A DNA stretch of 64,000 nt from assembly GCA_030847615.1 (NCBI GenBank), contig JAUMIR010000001.1:370752687-370816686 (forward strand), read 5' to 3'. Below the pieces are notes generated by a model, which saw only the letters and a program-made list of their open reading frames with translations, ran no database searches and was not told where the DNA came from. The translations under genes were made by a program, and so were the position numbers. This stretch comes from Gambelia wislizenii. Its lineage: Eukaryota > Chordata > Lepidosauria > Squamata > Crotaphytidae. Within the stretch, counting starts at the first letter, position 1, and every line of letters starts with the position of its first letter. This document shows, one piece after another, positions 11,577-22,300 of the stretch.

Positions 11577-12005
11577 GGCTTTCATGACCAGCATCCATAG
11601 GCTTTCCGTCGTTGCTGTGAGGCTGTGTTCTAGAAGAGTTTATTCCTGATGTTTCGCCTGCATCTGTGGCTGGCATCTTCAGAGAAATGGCTGGGTAGGG
11701 GTGTGTGGGGTTTATATACTGTGAGTTGTGTATTTGAATGGCTAGTTCCTAGGGTGGGAGGATATGCATGGAGGATTAGTGTCTTTTTGGCTAATGGTCC
11801 ATTGTCTGCTGGGACTAGCCATTCAAATACACAAATTTACATATCCTGTCCAACAAGGGCTCACAGTATATAACCCCCCCACACACACACACACTCCTAC
11901 CCAACCATTCTCTGAAGATGCCAGCCACAGATGCAGGCGAAACATCAGGAATAAACTTTTCCAGACCATGGCCTCATAGCCCGGGAAAAAAAACAAAACC
12001 ATGGA
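11577..12005. mobile_element. Penelope-like terminal repeats in inverted orientation
   Basis: Contains 'gaagtcgaaggctttcat' and 'gaagatgccagccacagatg' in both orientations (minus at 11577-11760, plus at 11815-12000), with a shared 'ggctagtt...aactagcc'-like junction. The same motif ends the Penelope GIY-YIG fragment at 40595-41675. This is the pLTR region only; no RT. A (CA)n run lies at 11881-11894. Confidence 0.65.
11912..11943 (+). ncRNA. Hammerhead-ribozyme-like motif in Penelope end (degenerate)
   Basis: CTGAAGA (11912-11918), then a stem-loop GCCAGC-CACAGAT-GCAGGC with one mismatch, then GAAAC (11939-11943). This is the box order of hammerhead cores, which are known in Penelope-like retroelements. 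The cleavage-site end is not convincing here, so activity is doubtful. Confidence 0.35.
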
Positions 12006-12107
12006 AAACCTATGTTTCCTTTTGCCTAAGCCTAATGCAAGTTCCTCTCTCTTCCCCCTGCAAGTTAATTAAGTACAAACTAGTATTGCATTTTGAACTC
12101 AGTTTGT

Positions 12108-12119
12108 ACAAACTGAAGT
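12108..12119. repeat. Short TSD (left) of antisense LINE
   Basis: ACAAACTGAAGT, repeated at 13434-13445. The uninterrupted MITE copies read through this point. Confidence 0.75.
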
Positions 12120-13433
12120 CTCTCTCTGGCTTTTCTTCGCAAACGAAGATTCAGGAAGGACTCATCCCGCGCTTTCTGCAAGCGCGTTGATGACTAAAAA
12201 GGCCAATCTGAGATAAACAAGTCCGGTTGCAAAAAGCACAGCAGAAGGTCTCCTTGGGTGATGTTTTTGGGTTGTGATTCCTTCTGCGTTGTCATTTCTC
12301 TTCAAGACTTGTTCGTCGTGAGTTCTCAAATAAGGCTGCAGCATTGTGGATACTGCGTCTCCATGCCTCCCGATGTGAGGCCAGGGCGGACCACTGTTGG
12401 TGATCAATTTGGGTGAGCCTGAGATGTTGTTTCAGGGAGTCTTTGTATCGCTTTTTTGGAGCGCCCCTCTTACGCTGACCCGTGGCAAGTTCACCGTAGA
12501 GTACTATTTTTGGGAGGCGATGGTCCTCCATCCTAGAAACGTGCCCTGCCCAGCGCAGCTGTGTTCTCAATATCATGGCCTCAGTGCTGGTGATCCCTGC
12601 TTGCTCAAGGACAGCAACATTCGTCACATAGTCAGTCCAGTGTATATTTAGGATTGTGCGTAGACAGCGCTGATGAAAGCGCTCGAGGAGTCGTAGGTGG
12701 TGGCGATAGGTGACCCATGTTTCAGATCCATAAAGGAGGATAGACAGTATGATGGCTCTATACACACTGATTTTTGTGCTTTGCCTCAGGTGTTTATTGC
12801 TCCAGACTCTTTTGTGGAGTCTTCCAAATGCACTATATGCCTTTGCTAATCTGTGATCGATCTCTTTGTCAATCTTGGCATCTGAGGAGATGATGCTTCC
12901 CAGGTAGGTGAACTGCTGAACAGACTTGAGCACAGATTTGCCGACAGCAATGTGGGGATGGTGGTGTTCGTCCTGTGGTGCAGGCTGGTAAAGAACTCAT
13001 GTTTTCTTCAGGTTGACTTCTAGCCCAAACAGCTCTGCAGCTGTTGCAAAGCAGGACGTTAGGCGCTGCAGATCTGCTTCTGTGTGGGCAACAAGGGCAG
13101 CATCATCGGTGAAGAGCAGCTCATGGACTAGATAGTTTAGAGTCTTAGTATGAGCCCTCAGACGGCTTAAGTTAAACAAGCTACCATCAGTACGGTAACG
13201 TATATAGATGCTGTCATCTTCTTCAAGCTCTGCCATAGCCCTTTGGAGCATCGTGCTAAAGAAGATTGTAAATAAAGTTGGTGCAAGAACACAACCTTGC
13301 TTCACTCCATTTGTTATTAGAAAGGGCTCTGAAAGAGCATCGCCATATCTGACTTGACCACGCTGGCCCTCGTGTAGCAAGATAATCATTTTAAGGAATT
13401 TGGGGGGACATCCTAGTCTTTCCAGGATCTGCC
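12120..13433 (-). pseudogene. Non-LTR retrotransposon RT C-terminal half (family X), 5'-truncated
   Basis: Minus-strand frames give the RT core NGVKQGCVLAPTLFTIFF, an LLFTDDAALVAHTEADLQRL (YxDD-box region), FGLEVNLKKT, then YGSETWVTYRHHLRLLERFH, WAGHVSRMEDHRLPK and a terminal zinc-finger-like [19 protein letters not shown] frame break lies near 12970-13000. The 3' terminus is the tcgcaaacgaag palindrome plus GAGAGA, without a poly(A) tail. I cannot assign the clade with certainty. Five more copies occur in this window (24280, 31455, 34584, 39236, 43250). Confidence 0.85.
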
Positions 13434-13689
13434 ACAAACTGAAGTAATCCAAGGAGAAAGGGGGAAAGTGGGAGAAAGAGAGAGACAGTGGTACATTTTA
13501 AAAACAGCTGCAAAAGTGAGATAACAGAGGATTAATACAGACTGTCCCTGTCAAATCGGGACAATTGGAGGGTATGCTTTGCATATTCTCTGAGTAAATA
13601 ATATCACATGTTTGTATTACTCATTAATACCTTTCATTGCAAGAGCAGAGGTTGATTTAAGAAAAAGGTAGACTTTTGTCTGCTTACTC

Positions 13690-13860
13690 TAGACCAGGGC
13701 TCCTTAACCTGGGGTCCATGGACCCCCAGGGGATTAATGGATGGGCTTTAGTAGGTCTGTAAATTGGCTGCATTTCCCTCCTTCTGATTCATTCCAGATG
13801 ATTTTTTTCTCCATCATTCTGAATTTCAAAGTAAAAATTTAGTTTTTTCAAGTGTTCATT
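13690..13860 (+). mobile_element. hAT MITE fragment (left end)
   Basis: Begins agggctccttaacctggggt, the same left end as the hAT MITE at 55285 (cagtggttcttaacttgggg). No matching right terminus was seen nearby. Confidence 0.5.
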
Positions 13861-14604
13861 GTAATTTATTCATTCCATTCCTAACTTATGTGTTGGAAAT
13901 AATTTTCCAAAAGCAAAATTTAAAACTATGTTTATTATGTGTTTATTATGTTGATATGCCTTTTTCAGAGAAGAAGGGTCCACACCTTTCATCTGATTCT
14001 TGAAGAAGTCATTGACCCACCAAAAGATATATATTTGTGTGAGATATACTTGTGTGACCACTACCACTCAGTGTTAAGCAGAATTTGGAACCATTTGTTT
14101 CTGGATTCCATATCCCAGAATCCCCCAGCCAGCATGGCCCCAGCCATTTGGAAATTGTAGATTCTCCCCACCACCACCAAAAATAGTACACTGTATATCA
14201 AAGCTCTGGTACTAAGGTTTGCCAGTTGGTCAAAAGGCAGTGATGGACAGAAACCCAGGAAAAGGTTCTATTCCTATTGATTTGCATACAGGTTCCATGA
14301 CAGTTGGAGACTTGAGGGAAGAGACCAGATAGATAGCATTGTAGCAGTTGGGCTCCACCAGACCAGAGCACCATGAAGGGCATCACTACTGCCCCAGAAT
14401 CTCCATAACAATAAGAACTACTGACAAGCATCTCCATCTTCTAGGGTCAATCCTTGCTAGGCAAGTACTTAGCCAGCTATCTGCTTGGTATACACTGTTG
14501 GAAGTGTTTCTTTAAAAGAACAGGCACAGATTAGCATAAAAGGAGAAAAGGGAGTGCTTAGGACAAACTCTCAATCCAATAATGTAAGGCATATAGTGCC
14601 GCTT

Positions 14605-14968
14605 CATACCTTCAAACATTTCACAGATGAAAACTGAGACATGTGTGATCAAAGATCAGCATGTGGTTAAGATGGCAAAAGTTATGAATGAGGAAGAAGA
14701 TACAAGCTAGGAGTGGCTGCAGCAGTTTGCTTTTGCCTGAGCCTACTGGGAAGGGCAAGATTCCACCCTTCCTCTCCTCTCCCCCTCCCGCTGAGTTTAT
14801 TCAATGCAAACTATTTGTGCACTTTGAAGTCAGTGTGCATCTATTGAAATAACCTGGGAGGAAAGAGGGGAGGAGAGAGAAATAGGGACATTTTAAAAGC
14901 AGCTGGGACAATGGGATGACAAAGGATTAACCAAGACTGTCTTTGCCAAAATGAAACAGTTGGAGGAG
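14605..14968. mobile_element. CTCCAA-ended MITE-like repeat, copy 2 (uninterrupted)
   Basis: Collinear with 25592-25962 and with the split copy at 11430-13577: 'tttcacagatgaaaa', 'gctgcagcagtttgcttttg' and a terminal ...cagttggagga. About 360 bp. No coding potential. Confidence 0.7.
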
Positions 14969-15584
14969 ATGGGAAAGGCATAAGGAAAAAGCATGGATGG
15001 GGTGGGGGTGGCATAAGATGTCTGGCTGGGAGAAGAGGTGAAATTGCCTCCCATTCTAATTAAAATCCAAGCCAGAGAAGACCTCAGGGTAAGAGTGGGC
15101 AAAGTATGGGCTGCAGGCTGCACAAGGGCATTTTGCAGGCCATGAAGTCCCTTAAAAGCAACAGATCCGTAAACATTCTTTTAAAAAGTTCTGTGATTAT
15201 TATTTATAATTTTTTTTGCCAAAATGGCCATATCAAAACCTCCAGTAAATGTGAGAGTTTTGCTATCACAGTACCAAGCCCTCCCACAATGTTTACCCCC
15301 CCACACACACACCTATCCTTAGAGAGCTGAAAATTGTCTAATTGAAAACAAAACCAGAGTTGATGTGACATACTTTTTAGTTACATATGGAGTGCCAGTG
15401 AACCCTTGGGGTTGTGGGGGTTAAAATGCTACCCTTGTCTTAGGTGGTCATAATAACTTCTTTTAAGTAGAACACAGGCAGTGTGAATCTCCATGGTTAT
15501 CTCCATGGTTAATCCTTCTGTGGATACTCATTCTGGCTCTCCACTGCAGTCCCCACTTAACACAGTTATACTGGTCCCCAGTTT

Positions 15585-15822
15585 GACTTGTAGGACTTTA
15601 TCACACTATACTGTTATAGTGCTATTATTCCACTTTAACTGCTCTGGCTGCCTCCTGTGGAATTCTGGGGTTTATAGTTTAGTGAGGTCTAAGAGCTCTC
15701 TGACTGAAAACGCTAAAGGCCCCTCCCTAAACTGCAAATCCCAGCATTCCACAGAAGGCAGCCAGAGCATTTAAAGTACAATCATAGTGTTATACCAGTG
15801 TGGTGTGATAATCTCCTTAGTC
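15585..15822. mobile_element. Palindromic MITE, copy 1
   Basis: Left arm 'ttatcacactatactg', 'gctctggctgcctcctgtgg' and 'gtttatagttt' is complemented by the right arm 'aaactgcaaatccc', 'gaaggcagccagagc' and 'tgtggtgtgataa'. About 240 bp; related to 30550-30778. Confidence 0.75.
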
Positions 15823-16152
15823 TCAAGTAAGAGTTGTGCTTCCTATTGGAGAAGTTCATACCTTTTCTATACCACCTTTCCCCATCCTGGTGTTGTCCTG
15901 ATATATTGGACTAAGTACAAGCACCAGATTAGGAAAAGCTAGCCTACATTTCAGTTCTTGTGAGTGTGCATTTGAATGTAAGAGATAGAAAGAAGAAATT
16001 TTGTATCACTCCCCCCCTAAATATTTATTTGGGACTTGCAAATATAACTTTAAAACTACTAAAATAAATTGAAGCATAATAAATGTTATTTGGATTTTTT
16101 TTCCCTTGCCTCAGCCTAGAACATTAAGAGCTGTTGTTCTAGTCTCTTTCAG

Positions 16153-16338
16153 GACTAAGAGTGAAAAGCAACCATGAAACACAGGAGCATACAGAAGTCA
16201 CTGGCCCACTTCTTGGGGAGCATCTCTAGAGCATGTTTTCTCCTAGGACTCTTCTGCCTATTGTTTGCCATTATTTGGAAGCAAAGCAAAGAGGAATGCA
16301 AATGCAAATGTTCAGAGCTGAAGAAACCTGTATTCATG
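16153..16338 (+). CDS. MGAT4C-like exon with start codon
   Basis: A pyrimidine-rich acceptor (ctagtctctttcag) ends at 16152, so about 21 nt of 5' UTR precede the ATG at 16174 and at least one untranslated exon should lie upstream. It codes for 55 residues: a basic N-terminus, the membrane anchor and a Cys/Lys-rich stem (EECKCKCSELKK). The donor is ATG|GTAAGG after 16338, phase 0. Confidence 0.8.
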
Positions 16339-19300
16339 GTAAGGGAATGGAATAGTTTGTGGGCCAGATTTTCCATAAGGTTCCCTACATTTCAAAATAC
16401 AGTATACATAATTGGTGGTTTGTTTGTTTGTTTTAAAAAACAACCTCTTCAGGAGCAAAATAACAACACATGTTTCCAAAGTATAGGTTTGATCAGTCAC
16501 GGCACAGAAATTGTAATGGAGGTTACACAGCATCAGGATGCTGTTGTACCTCTTGTCATAGTGGTGGCTAAGACTTCAGTTCATTTGGTAAGATGGATAT
16601 GCCTCTTCCTCTTACATTCAGACCTAGAAGCTATCACATATACATCTGCAACACTGAAACCTGAGTAATTGTATCCCATTTTTATATAGAATTATGAGCT
16701 TGGTAGATTGGGGAACACTGTGGATGTAGTGCTCATTAAAGGTTCCCCATTATCTGGAAGAGAAGTGACACATAGGGCTCTGCAGGAATCTGTCCTGGGT
16801 CCTGTATTGTTCAACTTCATTGAAAAGTGATTTGGATGAAAGCACACAGGGCATGCTCATCAAATTTGCAGATGATGTCAAGCTAGGTGAGGCAACTAAT
16901 ATCTCAGAAGACGGATTCAGAATTCTATATGATTTTAATAGACTGGGCCAAAAATAACAAAATGAATTGCAACAGGAATAAATGTAAGGTTCTACATTTA
17001 GGTAAGAAAAATCAGGTGCACAAGTACAGGTCAGAAGGCATCTAGCTTGACAGTAATATGTATGAAAAGGATCTAGGGTTCTTGGGAGACCACAAACTCA
17101 GCATGAATCAACAGTGTGATATGACAGCAGAGGAAAAAAACCCTCTCAATACACTTCTTGGCTGCAACAAAAGAACTACAGTGTCTAGATCAAGGGAAGT
17201 AACAGTACAATTGTATTCTGCTTTTGTCAACCTTCATCTGGGCTACTGTGCCTAGATAGGGAGTTTAAAGCCTTCCCTCCCTCCCAACTGCCATTGCCCT
17301 GGCCTAGGAGGGAGGAGTAGCTAAGTCAGGCACAACTCCATCTTGCCTTGGCCCAGAAGCAGATAAAAAGCTCTCCCTGCATCCCAACTGCCACTGCTCT
17401 TCTTGGAGGGAGAGAAGAAGAGACAGGCAGAGCTCCATCTTGCCTTGGCCCAGAAGCAGAACAGCCTTCCCTCCATCCCAACTGCCATTGTCCTGACCAA
17501 GGAGGGACAGAAGAGAATGCTAGACTCAATCCCTTCCCCTACTGCCATCTCCTTTCCCTTTGTATCATGTCTTCATTAAACTGTAAGCTTGAGGGCAGGG
17601 AACTGTTTTGTTGTTCTTTTTCTTGTAAAGTACCATATACATGGATGGTGCTATAGAAATGATGATGATGATGATGATATTGACGGGCAGGAGCATGTCT
17701 GGAGGATGACAACAGGGATGGTAAAGGGTCTGAAAACAATGCCTTATGAGGATTGTTTGAGAGAGATGGGCATGCATCTTGGAAAAGACTGAGAGGTGAT
17801 AAGATAGACATTGGTAAATAGCCGAAGGGCAGTCACATGGAAGATGGAGTTCACTTGTTTTCTGCTCTTCCAGAAGACAGAATCCAATCAGTGGATACAA
17901 ACTAAAAAAAAGGAGATTCCAACGAAACTTTAGTTTGACAGTGGTATAGACTACCTTGGACTCTTCTTCATAGGGCTTTTAAAAGGGGGGGGGGTTGGAT
18001 GGCCATCTATCAGGGATGCTTTACTTCTCACTGTGAATTCCTGCACCAGCAGGGATTGGATTAGATATCTCTTAGGTCCCTCCAAAATCTACAATTCTAT
18101 GGTTCTTTAATATGCCAGGACCAGTGCCTAAAAGTGCATGCTAATCAAAGTTCCTGTACATCATCTACTTAATACTCAGCAGGGAATTCTTCCCAAGGTC
18201 TCCAGGAGGGTGGCTGTTACGTGTAGAAGATGAATAACTGTGAAGATATGACTATGTGCATAGGTTTACTCTCTGTGTTAATGGTTTCACTTGTGGGTAT
18301 CTATCATTTGAGTTTTTTTATCATTTATATGAAGAAAAAATATAATTATTGTACTTTTTATATTAGAACCATTTTACTGGAGAATACAAAATGTTAAAAT
18401 GCAAAAAAAGAGAGGAAAAAATAAAACCCCCACAAGTATGCAAGCAAAATCCTGAACACATGTAGTATTTCTATAACCTTCAGAACTGTATTCACTAAAG
18501 GGGGACAATTCTCTCCCCCTCTCTCATATTTATTCTGTTGTCTTGGATATATATTCAGTATGTTTTGTCAGTTACTATCACACATTTCAAAATCTATTAT
18601 TTCATGAAAAGAGCATCTTGTTTGTGCTATGTTAATACTAACCAAGTGTTAGCTATTGCTGAGTAAATTCAGGGGGAAAAGCATGCTGTGGTTTGACTCA
18701 GTTTTATGCAATCTGATTCTATGCTGCAGGGCATGTCTAAGATCACTGGCATAAGTCAGCTTAAGTATACCTAAATTTACATTTAATTGTAGCCTTAACA
18801 CAGACCAGTAAAATAACTGGTTTGTAAATAAAATAAATCACCTAAAATTGCTTACTCAGTCTTGGATTTGTAGCTCCAACCATTTTCCTTGACATGTTCT
18901 CAATAAGTGAACATACCCATTCTGTAGGTCACAGAGATAAGAATACTGATTTAACTGAATAGGATTTAACTGATAGGAATAGATCATTGGTAACATCAGA
19001 GTCAGCATGGTATAGTGGTTTGAGTGCTGGACTAAGATTCTGGCAGACCAGGTTCAAATCCCCATTCAGCTATGGAAACCCACTGGATGACCTTGGGCAA
19101 GTCATACTCTCTCAGTCTTAGAGGAAAGCAATGGCAAACTTCCTCTGATCTTGATGAGAAACCCTGTGACAGGGTCACCATAAGTTGGAGTTGACTTGAA
19201 GGCACAACAACAAGAGTTATAAAAATATATATATGAAAACTTGCAGTACATAATGGGATTCTATTTGATATTTAAGGATATAGCTGGAAAGAAGAACATC

Positions 19301-22300
19301 AACCTGGAGGATATCATATGGGAGAAGGCCCAGAATCCAAATCTCAGTGTCATGGAAAGTACTAGTGGTCCTTTGCCTATACAATATACATATCTCTTGG
19401 GATCTCCTCCTACTAAAAAGCGTGAGTACAGGGTATTATGGTTATGACCACCCTTGATGTATGTGGAACAAAATAATGTAAGTGAGAGATCCAGCTTTTA
19501 TATAGCAAGCCATTTCAGGTCATCCCTAACTTGAAAAGCATGATCTGAAATATATAGTTTAGTGTGAAGCCATTTTCACTATTATTATTATTATTACAAA
19601 AAACAAAAACAAATATGGGTTTGGAGCACTTGCTAGCCATTGAAGACTCTGATTTACTTGAAGGACATACCACCAGAGTCAGAAGGATTAGTCAACCACA
19701 CACATGGTTGATTTGCCACATTGAATGCTGTCCACCTGTTGTTTTAAGAACAGCAGCTTGGAGGTCTTTAAACAGAGATCAGGTGGCCATCTTTTGGGAG
19801 TGCTTTAGTTCTTGCATGGCAGGGGATTGGGCTAGATGGTCCTTGCAGTCTCTTCCAGCTCTATAATTCTATAATTCTCTGAATTATACTTGTGAAGGCT
19901 ATACTTGTGAACTGGGCCTGAAAGGATAAAATATTGTAGAATCTTAACTAAATAAGGGCTTTTTGTTGTCAAATGGTAGAAAGTCTGGGCTGCAACTTGG
20001 CAGTCTCTGCCCTGAACTCAATGGGGGCAGTTTTAGGGAAGTCCCTGGCTTGGATCCAAAAATGTCATGATAAGAAAGGAGGTTGCAACTACAAGGCTGG
20101 AGTTTTGCTCCTGCCTTTTTGGTTCTAATTCACTGACTTTCTCTCATCTTCCTCTTGCAGATAGGGATCCAAGTCCAGATAACAACAATAAAGACAGTAG
20201 TAATGATAGCAGTGTGAGCCAGTATGGTGTAGTGGTTTGAGTGTTGGACCATAACTCTGGAAACCAGGGTTCGGATCACCACTCAGACACGGAAATCCAC
20301 CTTGGGCAAGTCACACTCTCTCAGTCTCAGAGAAAGGCAAAGGCAACCACCTTCTGAACAAATCTTGCCAAGAAACCCCCATGTTAGGGTTGCCTTGGGT
20401 TCTCCATAAGTCAGCACTGACTTAAAGATACACAACAACAATGTGCTCTATGTGGGGCTGCCATTGAAAAGTGTTTTGGAAGCTGCAGCTAATACAAAAT
20501 GCAGCAGCCAGAGTGGTGTGCATTTTGGAGACCACTGGCCTTACAAGAACTGGCCTAGCTTCCAGTTTGCTTTGGAGCTCAATTCAAGGTGCTAGTGTTG
20601 ACCTACAAACCCCTAAATAACTTGGGACCAGGATATTCTCCTCCCATATGAGCCTGCCAGAAATTAGAAATCTTTGGAGGAGGCCCTGTTGCGTGTCCCA
20701 ACACCTCATGAAGTTAGGTTGATGGGTACACATAACAGGGCTTTCTCTGTAGTAGCACCTCAACTGTGGAACCTGTCCACTCACTCATGGCCCACTGAGA
20801 GATATCTGGCACAGCCTGTAGAGTAACTCAGGAACAAAAGAGTAACTCAGGAACAAAGGCTTCAGCTAGCAGGCATTTCACTGCTCTGACCCACTTTCAC
20901 ACACAAGAAAAAGACTTACAGGCTGCAAGGTTCATCCAAAGATATCAGGAGGACTGAAAATAAATTTCAGTTGCAGTGTAAACAAACAAAGCATATACAA
21001 AACAAATCTCATAATCTTAACAGCAATATCTCCAACAAACTCCAACCCACACACTGTTCAACTATATAGGAGTGTTTGCCTGTCAGCCCTCTGCTTAGTC
21101 ACAGCTGTGACCACATCCAATTCAGCTGTCTAGTATGTGGTCTGTTGCTCCAATATTTTCCTTGTCCTTAAAGCAATAGTACCCTGACAGAACTCCCTGC
21201 CCATGGAAGTTAGGCTTGCCCTATCTCTTTTAAGCTTCCATCAGGCAGCCAAAACAACACTGTTCTGTATGACATTCAGTGTTTGAAATTCTGTTTTGAC
21301 TGTTTGAAAACTGAATTTAGATTGCTTTTAGGAGTTTTTAAAGAGTATTCTAATGTGTGTTTTAAAAACGTTTTTATCTTTGTATTGTTGTACTTGTTAC
21401 ACCTTGGGACTCTTAGCACTGCACCTCCATACCTCCCGCCCTTCCTTATTTCACTCTCCTTTGCCTCCTACTTACTCACCTTGCACCCTCACAGTGAGCC
21501 CTTTGCTTGCTTCTTAAACACAGTGCTGCTTGTACTACTTGCTCTACCATCTGTCCTACTCTCTCCCTCACCTCACCTTGTGCTCTCAGGATACACCACC
21601 TTACTGCTTGTGCTCTGCTACCCACTCGAATATCTCTCTTACTCTCTCCTCACCTCACCTCATGCCCTGGTAGTATACCCGTTTGCTTCTTTACAGCACA
21701 CTTACACTGTTCACCCTCCCCTCTCTTGTTTGCACTGCCCTCACATTTGAAATTCCCTTGCTTGCTTCTTGCAGAATAATTTGACAGAAGAGTGCTTACA
21801 CATTTCCCCCCATATCTCAGTTTCTACAAGGGCTAGGGGCTTACTTTTAAAAAACAGCAAAGCTTGGAATCTGACCAAATGATAGTCCAAACAAATGCCA
21901 GGTGGCATGCTTAGAATTTGGGTGAAACCTGGCTATATGGGTGATACGGCAACCCTAAGTATAAAGTTTCACTAATGTACACGTGCTGGAGATCTGAGAG
22001 AGTAAACTGTTCTTTTTCCTTTGACCATGCACTGTCAGCCACACGGTGCCAGGATGAGCCTCTGTGGCACATCAGTAGCTGTGAGCCCATTACAGTGCTT
22101 AGATTATCTGGAGAGGCCCTTCTCTCTGTTCCACCACCCTCTTAGGCTCATTTGGTGGGAACGAGGGAGAGGGCCTTCTTGGTGGCTGCTCCTAGGCTTC
22201 GGGACTCCCTCCCTAGAGAGGCCAGGATGGCTCCGTCTCTTCTCTCCTTTCAGCAACAAATAAAAACATTCTTGTGCCATCAGGCATTTTCAATCTGATG

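Larger units (their letters stand above)
11430..13577. mobile_element. CTCCAA-ended MITE-like repeat, copy 1 (split by two later insertions)
   Basis: The ends are short inverted repeats (ATACTCTCCAA... / ...TTGGAGGGTAT). The body matches copies at 14605-14968 and 25592-25962. Between 11570 and 12005 it is interrupted by a Penelope-like piece, and between 12120 and 13433 by an antisense LINE; the body resumes after each. The family name is unknown to me. Confidence 0.7.

Noticed and set aside
18999..19090. tRNA gene
   Set aside because: A and B boxes are present, but the sequence continues into a SINE body with an ACA tail; it cannot form a mature tRNA cloverleaf.
21283..21779. 155-codon Leu/Ser/Pro-rich frame resembling a membrane protein
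   Set aside because: Pyrimidine-rich imperfect repeats inside intron 2; composition-driven hydrophobicity.
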